53,454 nucleotides of DNA, from contig JASJCJ010000021.1 in NCBI GenBank assembly GCA_030066045.1, positions 1 through 53,454 on the forward strand, in the 5' to 3' direction. Numbering within the stretch: the stretch's first letter is position 1; every line of letters starts with the position of its first letter. Below the pieces are notes generated by a model. The model was given only the letters and a program-made list of their open reading frames with translations. It made no database searches and was not told the DNA's origin. The stretch is from Calothrix sp. MO_167.B12 (GTDB lineage Bacteria; Cyanobacteriota; Cyanobacteriia; Cyanobacteriales; Nostocaceae). A program made the position numbers and the translations under genes. This document shows positions 36,502-46,000 of this stretch, piece by piece.

Positions 36502-36512
36502 TCAACCGGATG

Positions 36513-36690
36513 ACGCGGGGACGCGGGGACACGGGGACGCGGAGCGGGATTTGTCCGGTGCCCCGTGTCCGGGGCGATAAGCCCCAAGGGTCAACAGTCC
36601 CCCATCAAAATCTGCGATTTGATGGCTCCCGATTGGTGGGCACCTCAAGCCCCCACCACATCGGTGGAGGAGTGCGTCTCTTCTTGACAT
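36513..36690 (+). ncRNA. Structured RNA-like segment, possible orphan omega-RNA end
   Basis: After an ACGCGGGG octamer array (36513-36545) a series of hairpins can be read on the plus strand. They are CCCCGTGTCCGGGG, CCATCAAAATC...GATTTGATGG and CCACCACATCGGTGG, with the final hairpin flanked by CCTCAAG and TTGACATAAG. That layout resembles the 3' ends of TnpB elements, yet no tnpB is nearby. It could be a remnant of such an element. Alternatively, the hairpins may simply be the agrE mRNA end. Confidence 0.35.
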
Positions 36691-36853
36691 AAGGTTAGTG
36701 AAATATACGATAGACGAAGTATAAATTTTATACTTACAGTACTTGCCTAATTCTTCTGACTGTATTTGTGCTCAACCATCCTGTTGTTCAGAAATATAGC
36801 AGTTTTCACCCTTTGTGCAATACAGACTTAACTTAACCTCACCCGGGCTAAAG

Positions 36854-36900
36854 CCACCCCTTTCTTTATTAAGGAAAGGGGAAAGGGGTGGGGTTTTTTT
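36854..36900 (+). terminator. Hairpin followed by seven T
   Basis: CCCCTTTC...GAAAGGGG with an extended CCACC/GGTGGGG outer stem, then TTTTTTT at 36894-36900. It lies about 350 bases after agrE. It has the form of an intrinsic terminator but also that of the CCTCACCC repeat class. What it terminates is unclear. Confidence 0.5.
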
Positions 36901-37728
36901 GTGTACCTGATCAGGGGTGTGGGGTGTACCGAAAGAAAATAGATTGCATCTTTGTACAGAGACGGTATCACTTCCCATAACCTTTTAATTAAGCATTTGT
37001 ATAGGCAGTTTATAACTAAATATTAAGGATAAAACATTAGTATGACTGTTGAGTAGGCTTGATTTGAATTAATTTATCTGATGTTAGATAATTAGTGCTT
37101 TTTAGATGTAAATAATTGGTCGCATCTGGGAATACTAGCTTTAAGAACAAATCAGACAACTTACATCAAAACTAGTAACTAGTCATCTAATTTGTTTTTC
37201 TATAGGTTTAACGTGCTTAATAATCCGGATTTGTTCTTTTGTCAAACGTAGAGAATAAAACCGGAGCTATCAATATGAAAACTGGAGGAAAACCATTAAA
37301 ACACACCCAGCATATTAAAGATATTCCGGAGTTATGAAGTTCCTACTTCTTTTTAACACTATTATCTGCAAAATTACTTACGTAATAGTAGTGATAACAA
37401 GAAAAAACGTAGATGTCAACACTTCATACAGCTCCATCGGCAACTAGTCTTTGAAAACCGCTAAAACATCACTAATTTTTGAGATATTGATATGTTTATA
37501 GATACATTTAATGAACGGGGCAGTGGAAGATAAAAGTTCTTTCTACATTTACGATTATTTTCCCACTAATTAAAACTCTCTCTATGCTAGTTTCTTGTTG
37601 TACCAATATCGGCAGACTCACAACCAATTATTTAAATCTAGTTTTGGATTGATGCTTAGGTAAGCCCGATACTGATAATTAAGCAACAAAAGAATTCACC
37701 TCCCTATTTTTCTTCAACGTCATAGATC
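36901..37728. other. AT-rich region without recognised genes
   Basis: About 830 bases between agrE and tsaE. The only translatable signal is a 20-codon frame at 37275-37337 (MKTGGKPLKHTQHIKDIPEL) preceded by GGAG at 37263-37266. No tRNA or known RNA was recognised. Confidence 0.5.
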
Positions 37729-38193
37729 CTACTCCCGGTAAAAATCTAAAATTGCTTGGGGTAATGTACAGTTGAATGGCATAATTTCCACCTGCCGGGA
37801 ACCCCCATCGGTATGGGTGAGGTTCAGGCAAATATAGCTATGGGGTTTGTAGGGCATTCGCTCTGCCCACTCTATAGCGACAATTCCAGGTTCCACCTCA
37901 ATTCCTTCCCAGTAAGTTTCTAAGTTTAAGTTTGCAACTTCTGGGGTGGCGAGGCGGTATAAATCTAGGTGATAAAGGGGAATGCGTCCTTCCGTATACT
38001 CATTAATGAGTGTGAAGGTAGGACTTACTATTGGTTCGGTGATACCTAAACCTTTACCAATGCCTTGTACTAAGGTGGTTTTTCCAGCACCCAAATCACC
38101 TTCTAACAACAGAATACTCATAGCATCAAGGTATTTACCTAAGTAAACCCCTAATTGATGGGTTGCTTCTGCATTTATCAGTACAATTTTCAT
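37729..38193 (-). CDS. tsaE: tRNA threonylcarbamoyladenosine biosynthesis protein TsaE
   Basis: P-loop ATPase that works with TsaB, TsaC/Sua5 and TsaD to make t6A37 in ANN-decoding tRNAs. The 154 residues have Walker A GDLGAGKTTLVQGIGKGL near 34-51 and the family motif VSPTFTLINEY near 58-68. DLYRLATPE near 76-84 and the late AIEWAERMP near 103-111 are also typical. It is downstream of yvcK on the same strand (66 bases) and could share its transcript. Confidence 0.95.
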   Translation of the reverse strand: MKIVLINAEATHQLGVYLGKYLDAMSILLLEGDLGAGKTTLVQGIGKGLGITEPIVSPTFTLINEYTEGRIPLYHLDLYRLATPEVANLNLETYWEGIEVEPGIVAIEWAERMPYKPHSYICLNLTHTDGGSRQVEIMPFNCTLPQAILDFYRE

Positions 38194-38225
38194 TAATAAT
38201 AAGTAATCTATGGAGTTACAAATCC

Positions 38226-38246
38226 CCGACTTCTTAAAGAAGTCGG
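38226..38246. repeat. Hairpin repeat between yvcK and tsaE
   Basis: CCGACTTCTT and AAGAAGTCGG form a 10-bp stem with a one-base loop. It is a common interspersed hairpin in these genomes (related sequences near 438 and 26385). In the yvcK-tsaE gap it could affect read-through or mRNA processing. Confidence 0.6.
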
Positions 38247-38259
38247 TGATCGCTCACAT

Positions 38260-39654
38260 CTAGTGATTTTTGATCGTCATATTTTTTTTCGATACACCAC
38301 TATACCATCGGAGTAAAACCCGAGCTAATTTTTGAGGATCGTGGCGCACGCAACCCGTTTCATCTTCATGCATGATATTGGCAATGACAGTGCGTCGTCC
38401 CAGTTTATTGATTTCTGAGCGATCGCAAAATACGGGGTGGGAGTTTTCTTGGGCATAACGGATATGGGCGCGGGCAGAGGGTGGTTTTTTTTGTAGTAAT
38501 ACAGCATTAAATAAGGGTCTACCACAAACCTTGTCAATGGCTTTGATATGGTCGCTGACGGTATATCCTTGGGTTTCCCCTGGCTGAGTCATGATATTAC
38601 AAACATAAATCCGGGGAGCAGCAGAAGCGGCGATAACATCGGCAATTTCTGGTACTAATAAATTAGGAATTACGCTAGTATACAGGCTCCCGGGTCCCAT
38701 AATAATGCAATCTGCTTCCTTGAGAGCTTTGATGGCAGCAGGTAATGCTGGAGGATTGGCAGGGGTACAGCCAATGGTGACAATATTACCTCCAGCTTCA
38801 GTAATACTGGATTCTCCCTCAATGCGGCGACCATCTGCTAACTCTGCCCACAGGCTCACATCACTGAGGGTAGCTGGTAAGACCTGCCCTCTAATGGCTA
38901 AAACTTTGGAACTAGCGGCAACGGCTCTTTCCAGATCACCAGTAATTTCACTCATTGCCGTCAAAAATAAATTACCAAAACTGTGACCTGTCAATCCATC
39001 CCCAGCACTAAAGCGATATTGAAATAATTCTGTTAACAACTTTTCCTCATCAGCCATTGCCGCCAGACAGTTGCGGATATCCCCAGGAGGTAAAACTCCA
39101 ATTTCTCGTCGCAATCGCCCTGAGGAGCCTCCATCATCAGCTACGGTGACAATGGCGGTAATATTAGCACTGTAGTTTTTTAAACCTCTCAACAGAGTGG
39201 AAAGACCCGTACCCCCACCAATGACCACAATTTTGGGTCCCCGGTACAGCCGACGATGGGCCAGTAACATATCAATTATTTCTTCATCCCCTTCCGGTCG
39301 AATAACTCTAGTTATTGAACCGACTGTGCGAGTTTGTCCCCATAGTAGTAATAACAAACCACATATCATCACCAAAGGTCCACTGATGTAGTTTGGTAAT
39401 AGATTGGTGATAAATCCTAACAAACCCCTCAGCAACTGAATCGTCCAAAATATGGGTGTCAGCTTCACCCAAATAGCTAATCCGAGAACGGCTAAGATTA
39501 CACCCCCCACACTAATTAACAACCAGCGTTTTACCGATAGACCGGGAGACAACCATTTGAACCACTGATTGACTCGATAAGATGTGCGACCACTGCGATC
39601 GCGGGAATGCTTATGGAGAGCTTTCAGGGTTTGTCTGATTAAAGCAATTGACAT
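38260..39654 (-). CDS. yvcK: YvcK-family (gluconeogenesis factor) protein with membrane N-terminus
   Basis: 464 residues. The YvcK/CofD-like domain (about 140-450) begins [19 protein letters not shown] and continues [35 protein letters not shown] and [20 protein letters not shown], the signature blocks of UDP-GlcNAc-binding YvcK. Two hydrophobic helices (about 42-63 and 70-107) precede it, an extension typical of the cyanobacterial form. In Bacillus the protein supports growth on gluconeogenic carbon and cell-wall synthesis. The role here is inferred by homology. Confidence 0.93.
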   Translation of the reverse strand: MSIALIRQTLKALHKHSRDRSGRTSYRVNQWFKWLSPGLSVKRWLLISVGGVILAVLGLAIWVKLTPIFWTIQLLRGLLGFITNLLPNYISGPLVMICGLLLLLWGQTRTVGSITRVIRPEGDEEIIDMLLAHRRLYRGPKIVVIGGGTGLSTLLRGLKNYSANITAIVTVADDGGSSGRLRREIGVLPPGDIRNCLAAMADEEKLLTELFQYRFSAGDGLTGHSFGNLFLTAMSEITGDLERAVAASSKVLAIRGQVLPATLSDVSLWAELADGRRIEGESSITEAGGNIVTIGCTPANPPALPAAIKALKEADCIIMGPGSLYTSVIPNLLVPEIADVIAASAAPRIYVCNIMTQPGETQGYTVSDHIKAIDKVCGRPLFNAVLLQKKPPSARAHIRYAQENSHPVFCDRSEINKLGRRTVIANIMHEDETGCVRHDPQKLARVLLRWYSGVSKKNMTIKNH

Positions 39655-40581
39655 ACCTATTTCCCTGCACTACTCACAACAATAATTAACAGCAAATTGA
39701 ACCAATACTTAACTACAAGCATACCTGTGAAATTATTGAACATTGTTTTTTGTATAATTTGATGTACCCATAGTATTCTTATGCAAGTATTCTTGAATCA
39801 AGACAGTGTTTTAAGTGTGACATTGAGTCGATCTTCATTCTTTAACTCGCTATGCTCAAAGTCAGAAGTCAGAAGGACGAGGGAAGAAGGTAAAACAAAG
39901 CAACTCTAAACACTCATGGTTTTCCTCTTTCTGGCCTTCGAGCTTTTGGGTTTAAAGCTTCGACTTCCCTGTTGCTTTAATATCGAGGCTTCCGGTGAGC
40001 GTTCAGCCGAACCGCAAAGTCGAGATTAGCGGAGTCGAGATGTTAACTCCCCCACCTTTGATTAAAAATTTGCTGGTCTACAATTGATGGTGGGTTTAAA
40101 TCCCCCACCAATTATCCCCTCAAACCTTCTTCCTTCTTCCTTCTTCCTCCTGACTTCGTAAATAAATTAAGTAGTTATAAACTTTTTATGAATGTAGAAT
40201 ATGGCATACCCTTAATTTATGCAATTGTACTTACTTCATACATATTCCACGTCCTAATCCCTATATCCTATTCTCTGTAACAGTTTTTCAAAATGTTAAG
40301 TTTTGATGTAGTTCAAATCTGATAATTTTTGCTCGGCATCAATCGTTGAATGTATCTAAGTATCTAATGATAACGTCAAAAAAGCTACTGGTTATTGTCC
40401 CAAGTGAACAAGCGATCGCATTAACCTTTGTTTGTTTAGGTAATAGATAACATTAATGGATTTTTTGCCTTTTCTTGAGGAACTAAGATATTCTCAACTA
40501 CATTAGACTCAGAAATATAGGTATAAGTTGCCAATTTGCCAGGTATTGAAAATTTTTCTAGGTTGAGAACCATAAAATTGC
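39655..40581. other. Long intergenic region upstream of yvcK and ruvC
   Basis: About 930 bases between two divergent genes, with no gene seen. At about 39945-40125 lies a folded-looking segment (TCGAGGCTTCCGGTG, CGGAGTCGAG, then a GGTGGGTTTAAATCCCCCACC hairpin). A CTTCTTC heptamer array is at about 40130-40150. The promoters of both genes should lie near the two edges. Confidence 0.6.
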
Positions 40582-41073
40582 ATGGAAAAGCTAATTTTAG
40601 GATTAGATCCAGGACTAGCTATTTTGGGATTTGGAGCCATCACCAGTAAAAGCAATGGCTCAACCACACATCAGACAACCGTGAATATGGTTGATTTTGG
40701 TATCATAAGTACCCCAGCCAAACAGGAAATGGGACAGCGCTTATGTACTTTATATGACGATTTGCATACTTTGGTGACAGAAATTAAACCAGACTTGGTG
40801 GCGATCGAGAAATTATTTTTTTACCGCATGGCTAATACCATTTTGGTAGCCCAGGCTAGGGGGGTACTGATGTTAGTATTAGCACAGCACAAATTACCCT
40901 ACGTAGAGTTTACCCCCGCACAAATTAAACAGGCTTTAACGGGGTATGGGAATGCGGAAAAATACGAAGTTCAAGAAGCTGTAGCGCGAGAGTTAGATTT
41001 AGAAGAGATTCCCAAGCCAGATGATGCTGCGGATGCTTTGGCGGTGGCTTTAACGGCGTTGTTTCAAGCTTGA
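40582..41073 (+). CDS. ruvC: Crossover junction endodeoxyribonuclease RuvC
   Basis: Resolves Holliday junctions with RuvAB. The 163 residues contain the acidic catalytic set: Asp in [13 protein letters not shown] near 7, Glu in VAIEKLFF near 77, and the final pair in [14 protein letters not shown] near 148-155. Length and motif spacing are normal. It begins at ATG 40582 after a long intergenic region, and is followed by a heptamer array rather than ruvA or ruvB. Confidence 0.96.
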   Translation: MEKLILGLDPGLAILGFGAITSKSNGSTTHQTTVNMVDFGIISTPAKQEMGQRLCTLYDDLHTLVTEIKPDLVAIEKLFFYRMANTILVAQARGVLMLVLAQHKLPYVEFTPAQIKQALTGYGNAEKYEVQEAVARELDLEEIPKPDDAADALAVALTALFQA

Positions 41074-41424
41074 ATTGATATTCACGAAGGAAGAAGGAAG
41101 AAGGAAGAAGAACCCACGTTTAAAAACATGGGATTGAAAAGGACGCGGTATCCCATAGCACTATGTTGCCCGCACCACAAGTGATTTTGGGATATTTTTA
41201 TATTTGCAAGTGCCTTAATTGTAATAACTTGCACCAACTCCGATAACAGGAGGCAGAGCCTCCAAAACCTAGTTACCAGGCTGAGCCTGGTAACTAGAAT
41301 ATAGAGCCTCTGGCTCTGATTGAAAATGGTGCAAATTATCAGTTATTAAAAATTTTGATCAAATTAGGAATAAACAAGGGTGATTGTGTAGATAATAACT
41401 AGAAGTCGTGTTGGGAGGTAGTGG
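41074..41424. other. Intergenic region between ruvC and the ATPase gene
   Basis: A GAAGGAA/AAGGAAG heptamer array (about 41085-41112) is followed by an inverted repeat around CCAGGCTGAGCCTGG near 41278-41292. GGGAGGT at 41413-41419 is a strong ribosome-binding site for the ATPase gene start at 41425. Confidence 0.65.
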
Positions 41425-42792
41425 ATGGAACTAGATTTGAAAAAGTTTTACAAAGCCTGTAACCCTAGTAAGACCATAGTTATCAGCAATCCTGTAGACC
41501 GGCAATATTATATAGATTTTGCTTCGGTACGGGGTGGTAAGATTATTGAAGAATTAAAAGAAAATATTACATTTTTTTCACCCAACGAACCGACATGCGA
41601 ACTGTTTACAGGACATATTGGCTGTGGTAAATCTACAGAATTGTTGCGGTTGAAGGCGGAATTAGAGGACGACGGGTATCATGTAGTTTATTTTGAGTCT
41701 AGCCAAGACTTAGAATTGAGCGATGTGGACATCGCTGATGTTATGCTAGCGATCGCACATCGAGTTAGTGAAAGTCTAGATACTTTAGAAAAGCTGGAAC
41801 TGGGCGAACCCCAGGGTTTGAAAAAGTTACTTGACGAGATTGCTAAAGTTTTACAAACAGACTTGGAAATATCCGCCGAAGCATCAATTCCTGGTTTAGG
41901 GGAAATTAAGGCAGATAAAAAAGATGGAGTTTCCGTTGTAGCCTTGGGCATTGGTAAAATTACTGCCAAAGCTAAAGATAGTCCCCAACTCCGCAATAAG
42001 TTAAGGGAACATTTGAAACCAAGAACCACAGGGATTTTAGACGCTATTAATGGAGAATTACTAGAACCAGGAATTAAGAAGCTTAAGCAACGGGGCAAAA
42101 AAGGACTGGTAGTAATTATTGATAATTTAGATCGGTTGGAGAATTCTCAGACATCTTTGACACACAATCAAGCAGAATATGTGTTTGTGGAACGAGGAGA
42201 ACAGTTACGTCAACTCAAGTGTCATGTGGTTTACACTATGCCCCTATCCTTGAGATTTTCCAATGATTTCACCAGATTGACCCAGCGATTTATGAGTAAT
42301 CCCAAAGTACTACCAATGGTTCCTGTCCAACAACGGGATGGTAGCATACACCAACAAGGAATGTATCTACTCAAACAGATGGTCATGGTACGAGCCTACC
42401 CATATTTACTCCCAGAAGAACGTTTGGAGTTAAGTACAAAGGCTTTTGACAGTCCAGAAACTTTAGAGCGGTTATGTTTGATTAGTGGGGGTCATGTCCG
42501 CGAGTTACTAATGTTACTTTACGACTGGATTAAAAAGCAACGAAGCTTACCACTTTCCAGAAATATATTGGAAAATGTGATTAAATCTCGCTGCAATCAA
42601 ATGACGTTAGCCATTACAGATGATGAGTGGGAATTGCTACGTCAAGTTGCTAAAAACAAACAAGTGCGGGGAGATGATGGCTACCGTAACTTAGTTCACA
42701 GTCGCTTTGTTTATGAGTATAGCGATGGCAACGGGTGTTGGTTTGATGTTAACCCCCTCTTGGCTGAAGCACCTGAGTTTACGACATTTTAA
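41425..42792 (+). CDS. AAA/STAND-like P-loop ATPase
   Basis: 455 residues with Walker A FTGHIGCGKSTELLRL near 62-77 and Walker B GLVVIIDNLDRL near 226-237. The helical C-terminal part (LCLISGGHVRELLMLLYDWI near 350-370) resembles the lid of KAP/STAND-type ATPases. The start at 41425 is set by GGGAGGT five bases upstream. No effector domain was recognised. The next gene, 288 bases downstream on the same strand, is a giant STAND-WD40 protein, and its N-terminal 170 residues look like a P-loop-less relative of this protein. The two may work as a pair. Confidence 0.85.
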   Translation: MELDLKKFYKACNPSKTIVISNPVDRQYYIDFASVRGGKIIEELKENITFFSPNEPTCELFTGHIGCGKSTELLRLKAELEDDGYHVVYFESSQDLELSDVDIADVMLAIAHRVSESLDTLEKLELGEPQGLKKLLDEIAKVLQTDLEISAEASIPGLGEIKADKKDGVSVVALGIGKITAKAKDSPQLRNKLREHLKPRTTGILDAINGELLEPGIKKLKQRGKKGLVVIIDNLDRLENSQTSLTHNQAEYVFVERGEQLRQLKCHVVYTMPLSLRFSNDFTRLTQRFMSNPKVLPMVPVQQRDGSIHQQGMYLLKQMVMVRAYPYLLPEERLELSTKAFDSPETLERLCLISGGHVRELLMLLYDWIKKQRSLPLSRNILENVIKSRCNQMTLAITDDEWELLRQVAKNKQVRGDDGYRNLVHSRFVYEYSDGNGCWFDVNPLLAEAPEFTTF

Positions 42793-43079
42793 GGATGAAG
42801 TATGAAGGATGAAGTATGAAGTATATAGCGATTTGCATTTGAATCCGGTACACCTAAACCTCACCCTGTCCTATGGGACATCCCTCTGCTTACTTAGACA
42901 CCCAGTGGCTACTTGCAGGGTAGGAGAGGGAAAGAGGGTGAGGTAAATCACCCATATCTTACACCTTCTCAACAAGCGTAAGGTGGGCAGTGCCCACCCT
43001 ACCTCTGCGCCTCTGCGTGAGACAAATCCCAACTCCTCTAGGGCGCAAGCATTGCGCCCCTACTAACTCCTAACTGCTT
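42793..43079. repeat. Repeat-filled gap between the two ATPase genes
   Basis: GGATGAAGTATGAA direct repeats (about 42793-42820), a CCTCACCC...GGGTGAGG hairpin repeat (about 42852-42946), the palindrome GTAAGGTGGGCAGTGCCCACC...CTAC (42978-43002), a CTCTGCGCCTCTGCGTGAG repeat (43003-43021) and a TAGGGCGCAAGC...GCGCCCCTA palindrome (about 43039-43063). Five repeat types in 290 bases suggest that the two genes were once closer together. Confidence 0.75.
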
Positions 43080-46000
43080 ATGAATCGGCGACAACTAATT
43101 GAAGATATTCCAGCTTATAACGAAAATTCGTGGCAGGAATTATGCTGGGCGATTGAACAAAGTTCTAGTACAGCTAATTCTACAGGAGAATTTTCCCTGA
43201 TTTTGGCACATTGCAATTCTGCCAATTTGCGACGGCGATTGACGGAAAAATTGCAATCATCTTGTCCTGTGGAAATTAGGGAGATATTACTAGATCAATA
43301 TGTCACTAAGCTGTACAGATATATTCGAGCGGAACTGGGTAATGAGCATCCCCAAGGGTTGGTGATTTCTGGGTTGGAATCATTGCAAGAAATTGATTCT
43401 GTGTTGAAACGTGCGAACCAAGTACGGGAAGAATTCCGCAAACATTTTCCTTTTCCCGTTGTGTTATGGATGACAGATGCAGTGTTGCAAAAGCTAATTA
43501 AATTAGCTCATGATTTATACAGTTGGGCAACAATTGTTGAGTTTGCCATAGATACTGATGATTTAATTCACGTTATCCAACAAACTGCCGATAGAGTATT
43601 CACTAAGGTATTAGATGTTGGTGCAGGAAGATTTTTACATAACACCACCTTAAATTTGGGAATTGGTTCCCCACAGCGTATTGAGTTGGAGTCAGCAAGG
43701 TTAGAGCTGCAATATCGCGGTGTGACATTACAACCAGAGCTAGAAGCAGGTTTGGAGTTTGTTTTAGGTCGAGATACTGGCAATTTAGAACAGTCTTGGC
43801 AACATTATGAACGCAGTTTAGTACTTTTGCAGCAAGCTGAGGAAGAGAGTAGATGCAGAGAAGGGGAGAGGGAGAGAGAGGAAGACAAGGGAGACAAGGA
43901 AGACAAGGGGACAAGAAGACAAGGGGAAAAAACTCCCCTATTGATAGAAAAACAAGGCTGTCTGCTCTATAGTATGGGTTTGTGGTGGCGTACCCGTGCT
44001 GTCTTACATCGAATGGAACAGCAACCTGCTTCCAAACAGGCGCGAGATTATTTTCGTCAATGTATCAGTGTATTTGAGCAAGCTAATCGTTCAGATTTGG
44101 TAGCCAATTTTATCAATGCTTTGGGAAGTGTACTGCAAAAGTTGCAAGAATGGGATGAATTAGAACCTATTGCCCATCAAGCATTAGAATTACACCAAGC
44201 CTATCCCCATGAATTTAGGTTAGCCAGGGCTTATAGTTTGCTAGCTGCGGTGGATTTGGCTAAATCTGCTACAACGGAAGCGAAGAAAAAAGCACAACAA
44301 GCACTAAATATTTTAGATAATGCTGTATCTGCGGCTGAAAATTCGTCATCTGCACAGATAATTGCTGATTTGGACTGGGAACAATCCTATCATCGGGGTT
44401 GGTATTTGTTTACCTTAGGGGAAGCACAGTTAGCTTTGGGTGAAACAGAAGCAGCAATTAACACCTTAGAAACTGCCAAAGACCAAACCAAACACCAGTA
44501 TGACCCAGAACTTTACATTTCAATTTTATCAAAATTACATAAATGTGATTTTGAACAAGGTGAATATCTCAAGGCATTTGAAATTAAACAACAACAGCGT
44601 TCCCTAGAACAACAGTATGGTTTTCATGCTTTCATTGGTGCGGGACGTTTACAGCCAAAACAACAAGTTAGCAACCCGGCTTTACCACTAGTCAAACAAC
44701 AAGGAACTATCGCCGCAGAAATTGCTGCTGCTGGGAGAGAGCAAGATATTAAACGCCTGAGTAAACGCATGGGGGATGCTTTTTATAAATTAACAATCAT
44801 TCACGGACAATCTGGTGTAGGCAAAAGTTCTATTTTGCAAGCTGGTTTAATACCTGAATTACAACATAAAACTATTGATGCTCGCGATTTTGTAACAGTT
44901 TTGCAGCAAGTTTATACCAATTGGGTGAAGGAATTAGGTAATTGTTTAAAAGATGCTATGTCTGACCTAAATACTCGAATATATGGGGGAAGAGTAAAGA
45001 CAAACTTCCCTTTATTAGAGTCAGATTTGGGGGAGGAATCAATTCTCAAACAATTACAAGCAAATTCCGACAATAGACTGTTCACTATTTTAATCTTCGA
45101 CCAATTTGAAGAATTTTTCTTCGTTTACAAAGATCCCCAACAAAGGCTACCTTTCTACAGATTTCTCCGGAAATGTTTGGATGTTGCCCATGTGAGAGTT
45201 ATTCTGTCTTTGCGGGAAGATTACTTATATTATCTCCTGGAATGTAATCAACGGCTGATTGATTTTGATGTTATTAACAATAATATTCTGGATAAAAATA
45301 TTCTTTATTATATTGGGAATTTTTCACCAGAAGATACTAAATTATTAATTAGCAATTTAACTGAAACCACTCAATTAGATTTAAAACCAGAGTTAATTGA
45401 TGCCTTAGTGGAAGACTTAGCGGGAGATTTAGGGGAAGTACGTCCCATTGAATTGCAGGTAGTGGGTACACAGCTACAAACGGAAAAAATTAGCACCCTA
45501 GAGAAATATCAAGAACGGGGACAAAAGGACAAAGTAGTAGGGAGATTTTTAGAAGAAGTTGTTAAAGATTGCGGAGAAAATAACGAAACAATTGCCAGAG
45601 GAGTGTTGTATTTGCTTACAGATGAAAATAACACTCGCCCCTTGAAAACCCGTGCAGATTTGGAATCAGAGTTAGAGAAAGAATTAGAGATAGAGGTAGT
45701 CTCTGAAAAATTAGATTTAGTTTTATTAATTTTAGTGCGATCGGGATTAGTATTTAAATTACCATCTGATCCAGATGATCACTATCAATTGGTACATGAT
45801 TATCTAGTTACTTTTGTGCGAACTAAGGCATGGGAAAAAGAGAAAGAGCAACGCAAACTGACGGAGAAAAAATTAAATGATGCTCTCAAGCAGGAATTAA
45901 TTGCAAAAGAAAAATTAAATGATGTTCTCAAACAGCAACTTTTAGAAGCGCAGCGCGGATTACTTTGGAAAGTATCATTAGGAACTATCGCTGGGGCTTT

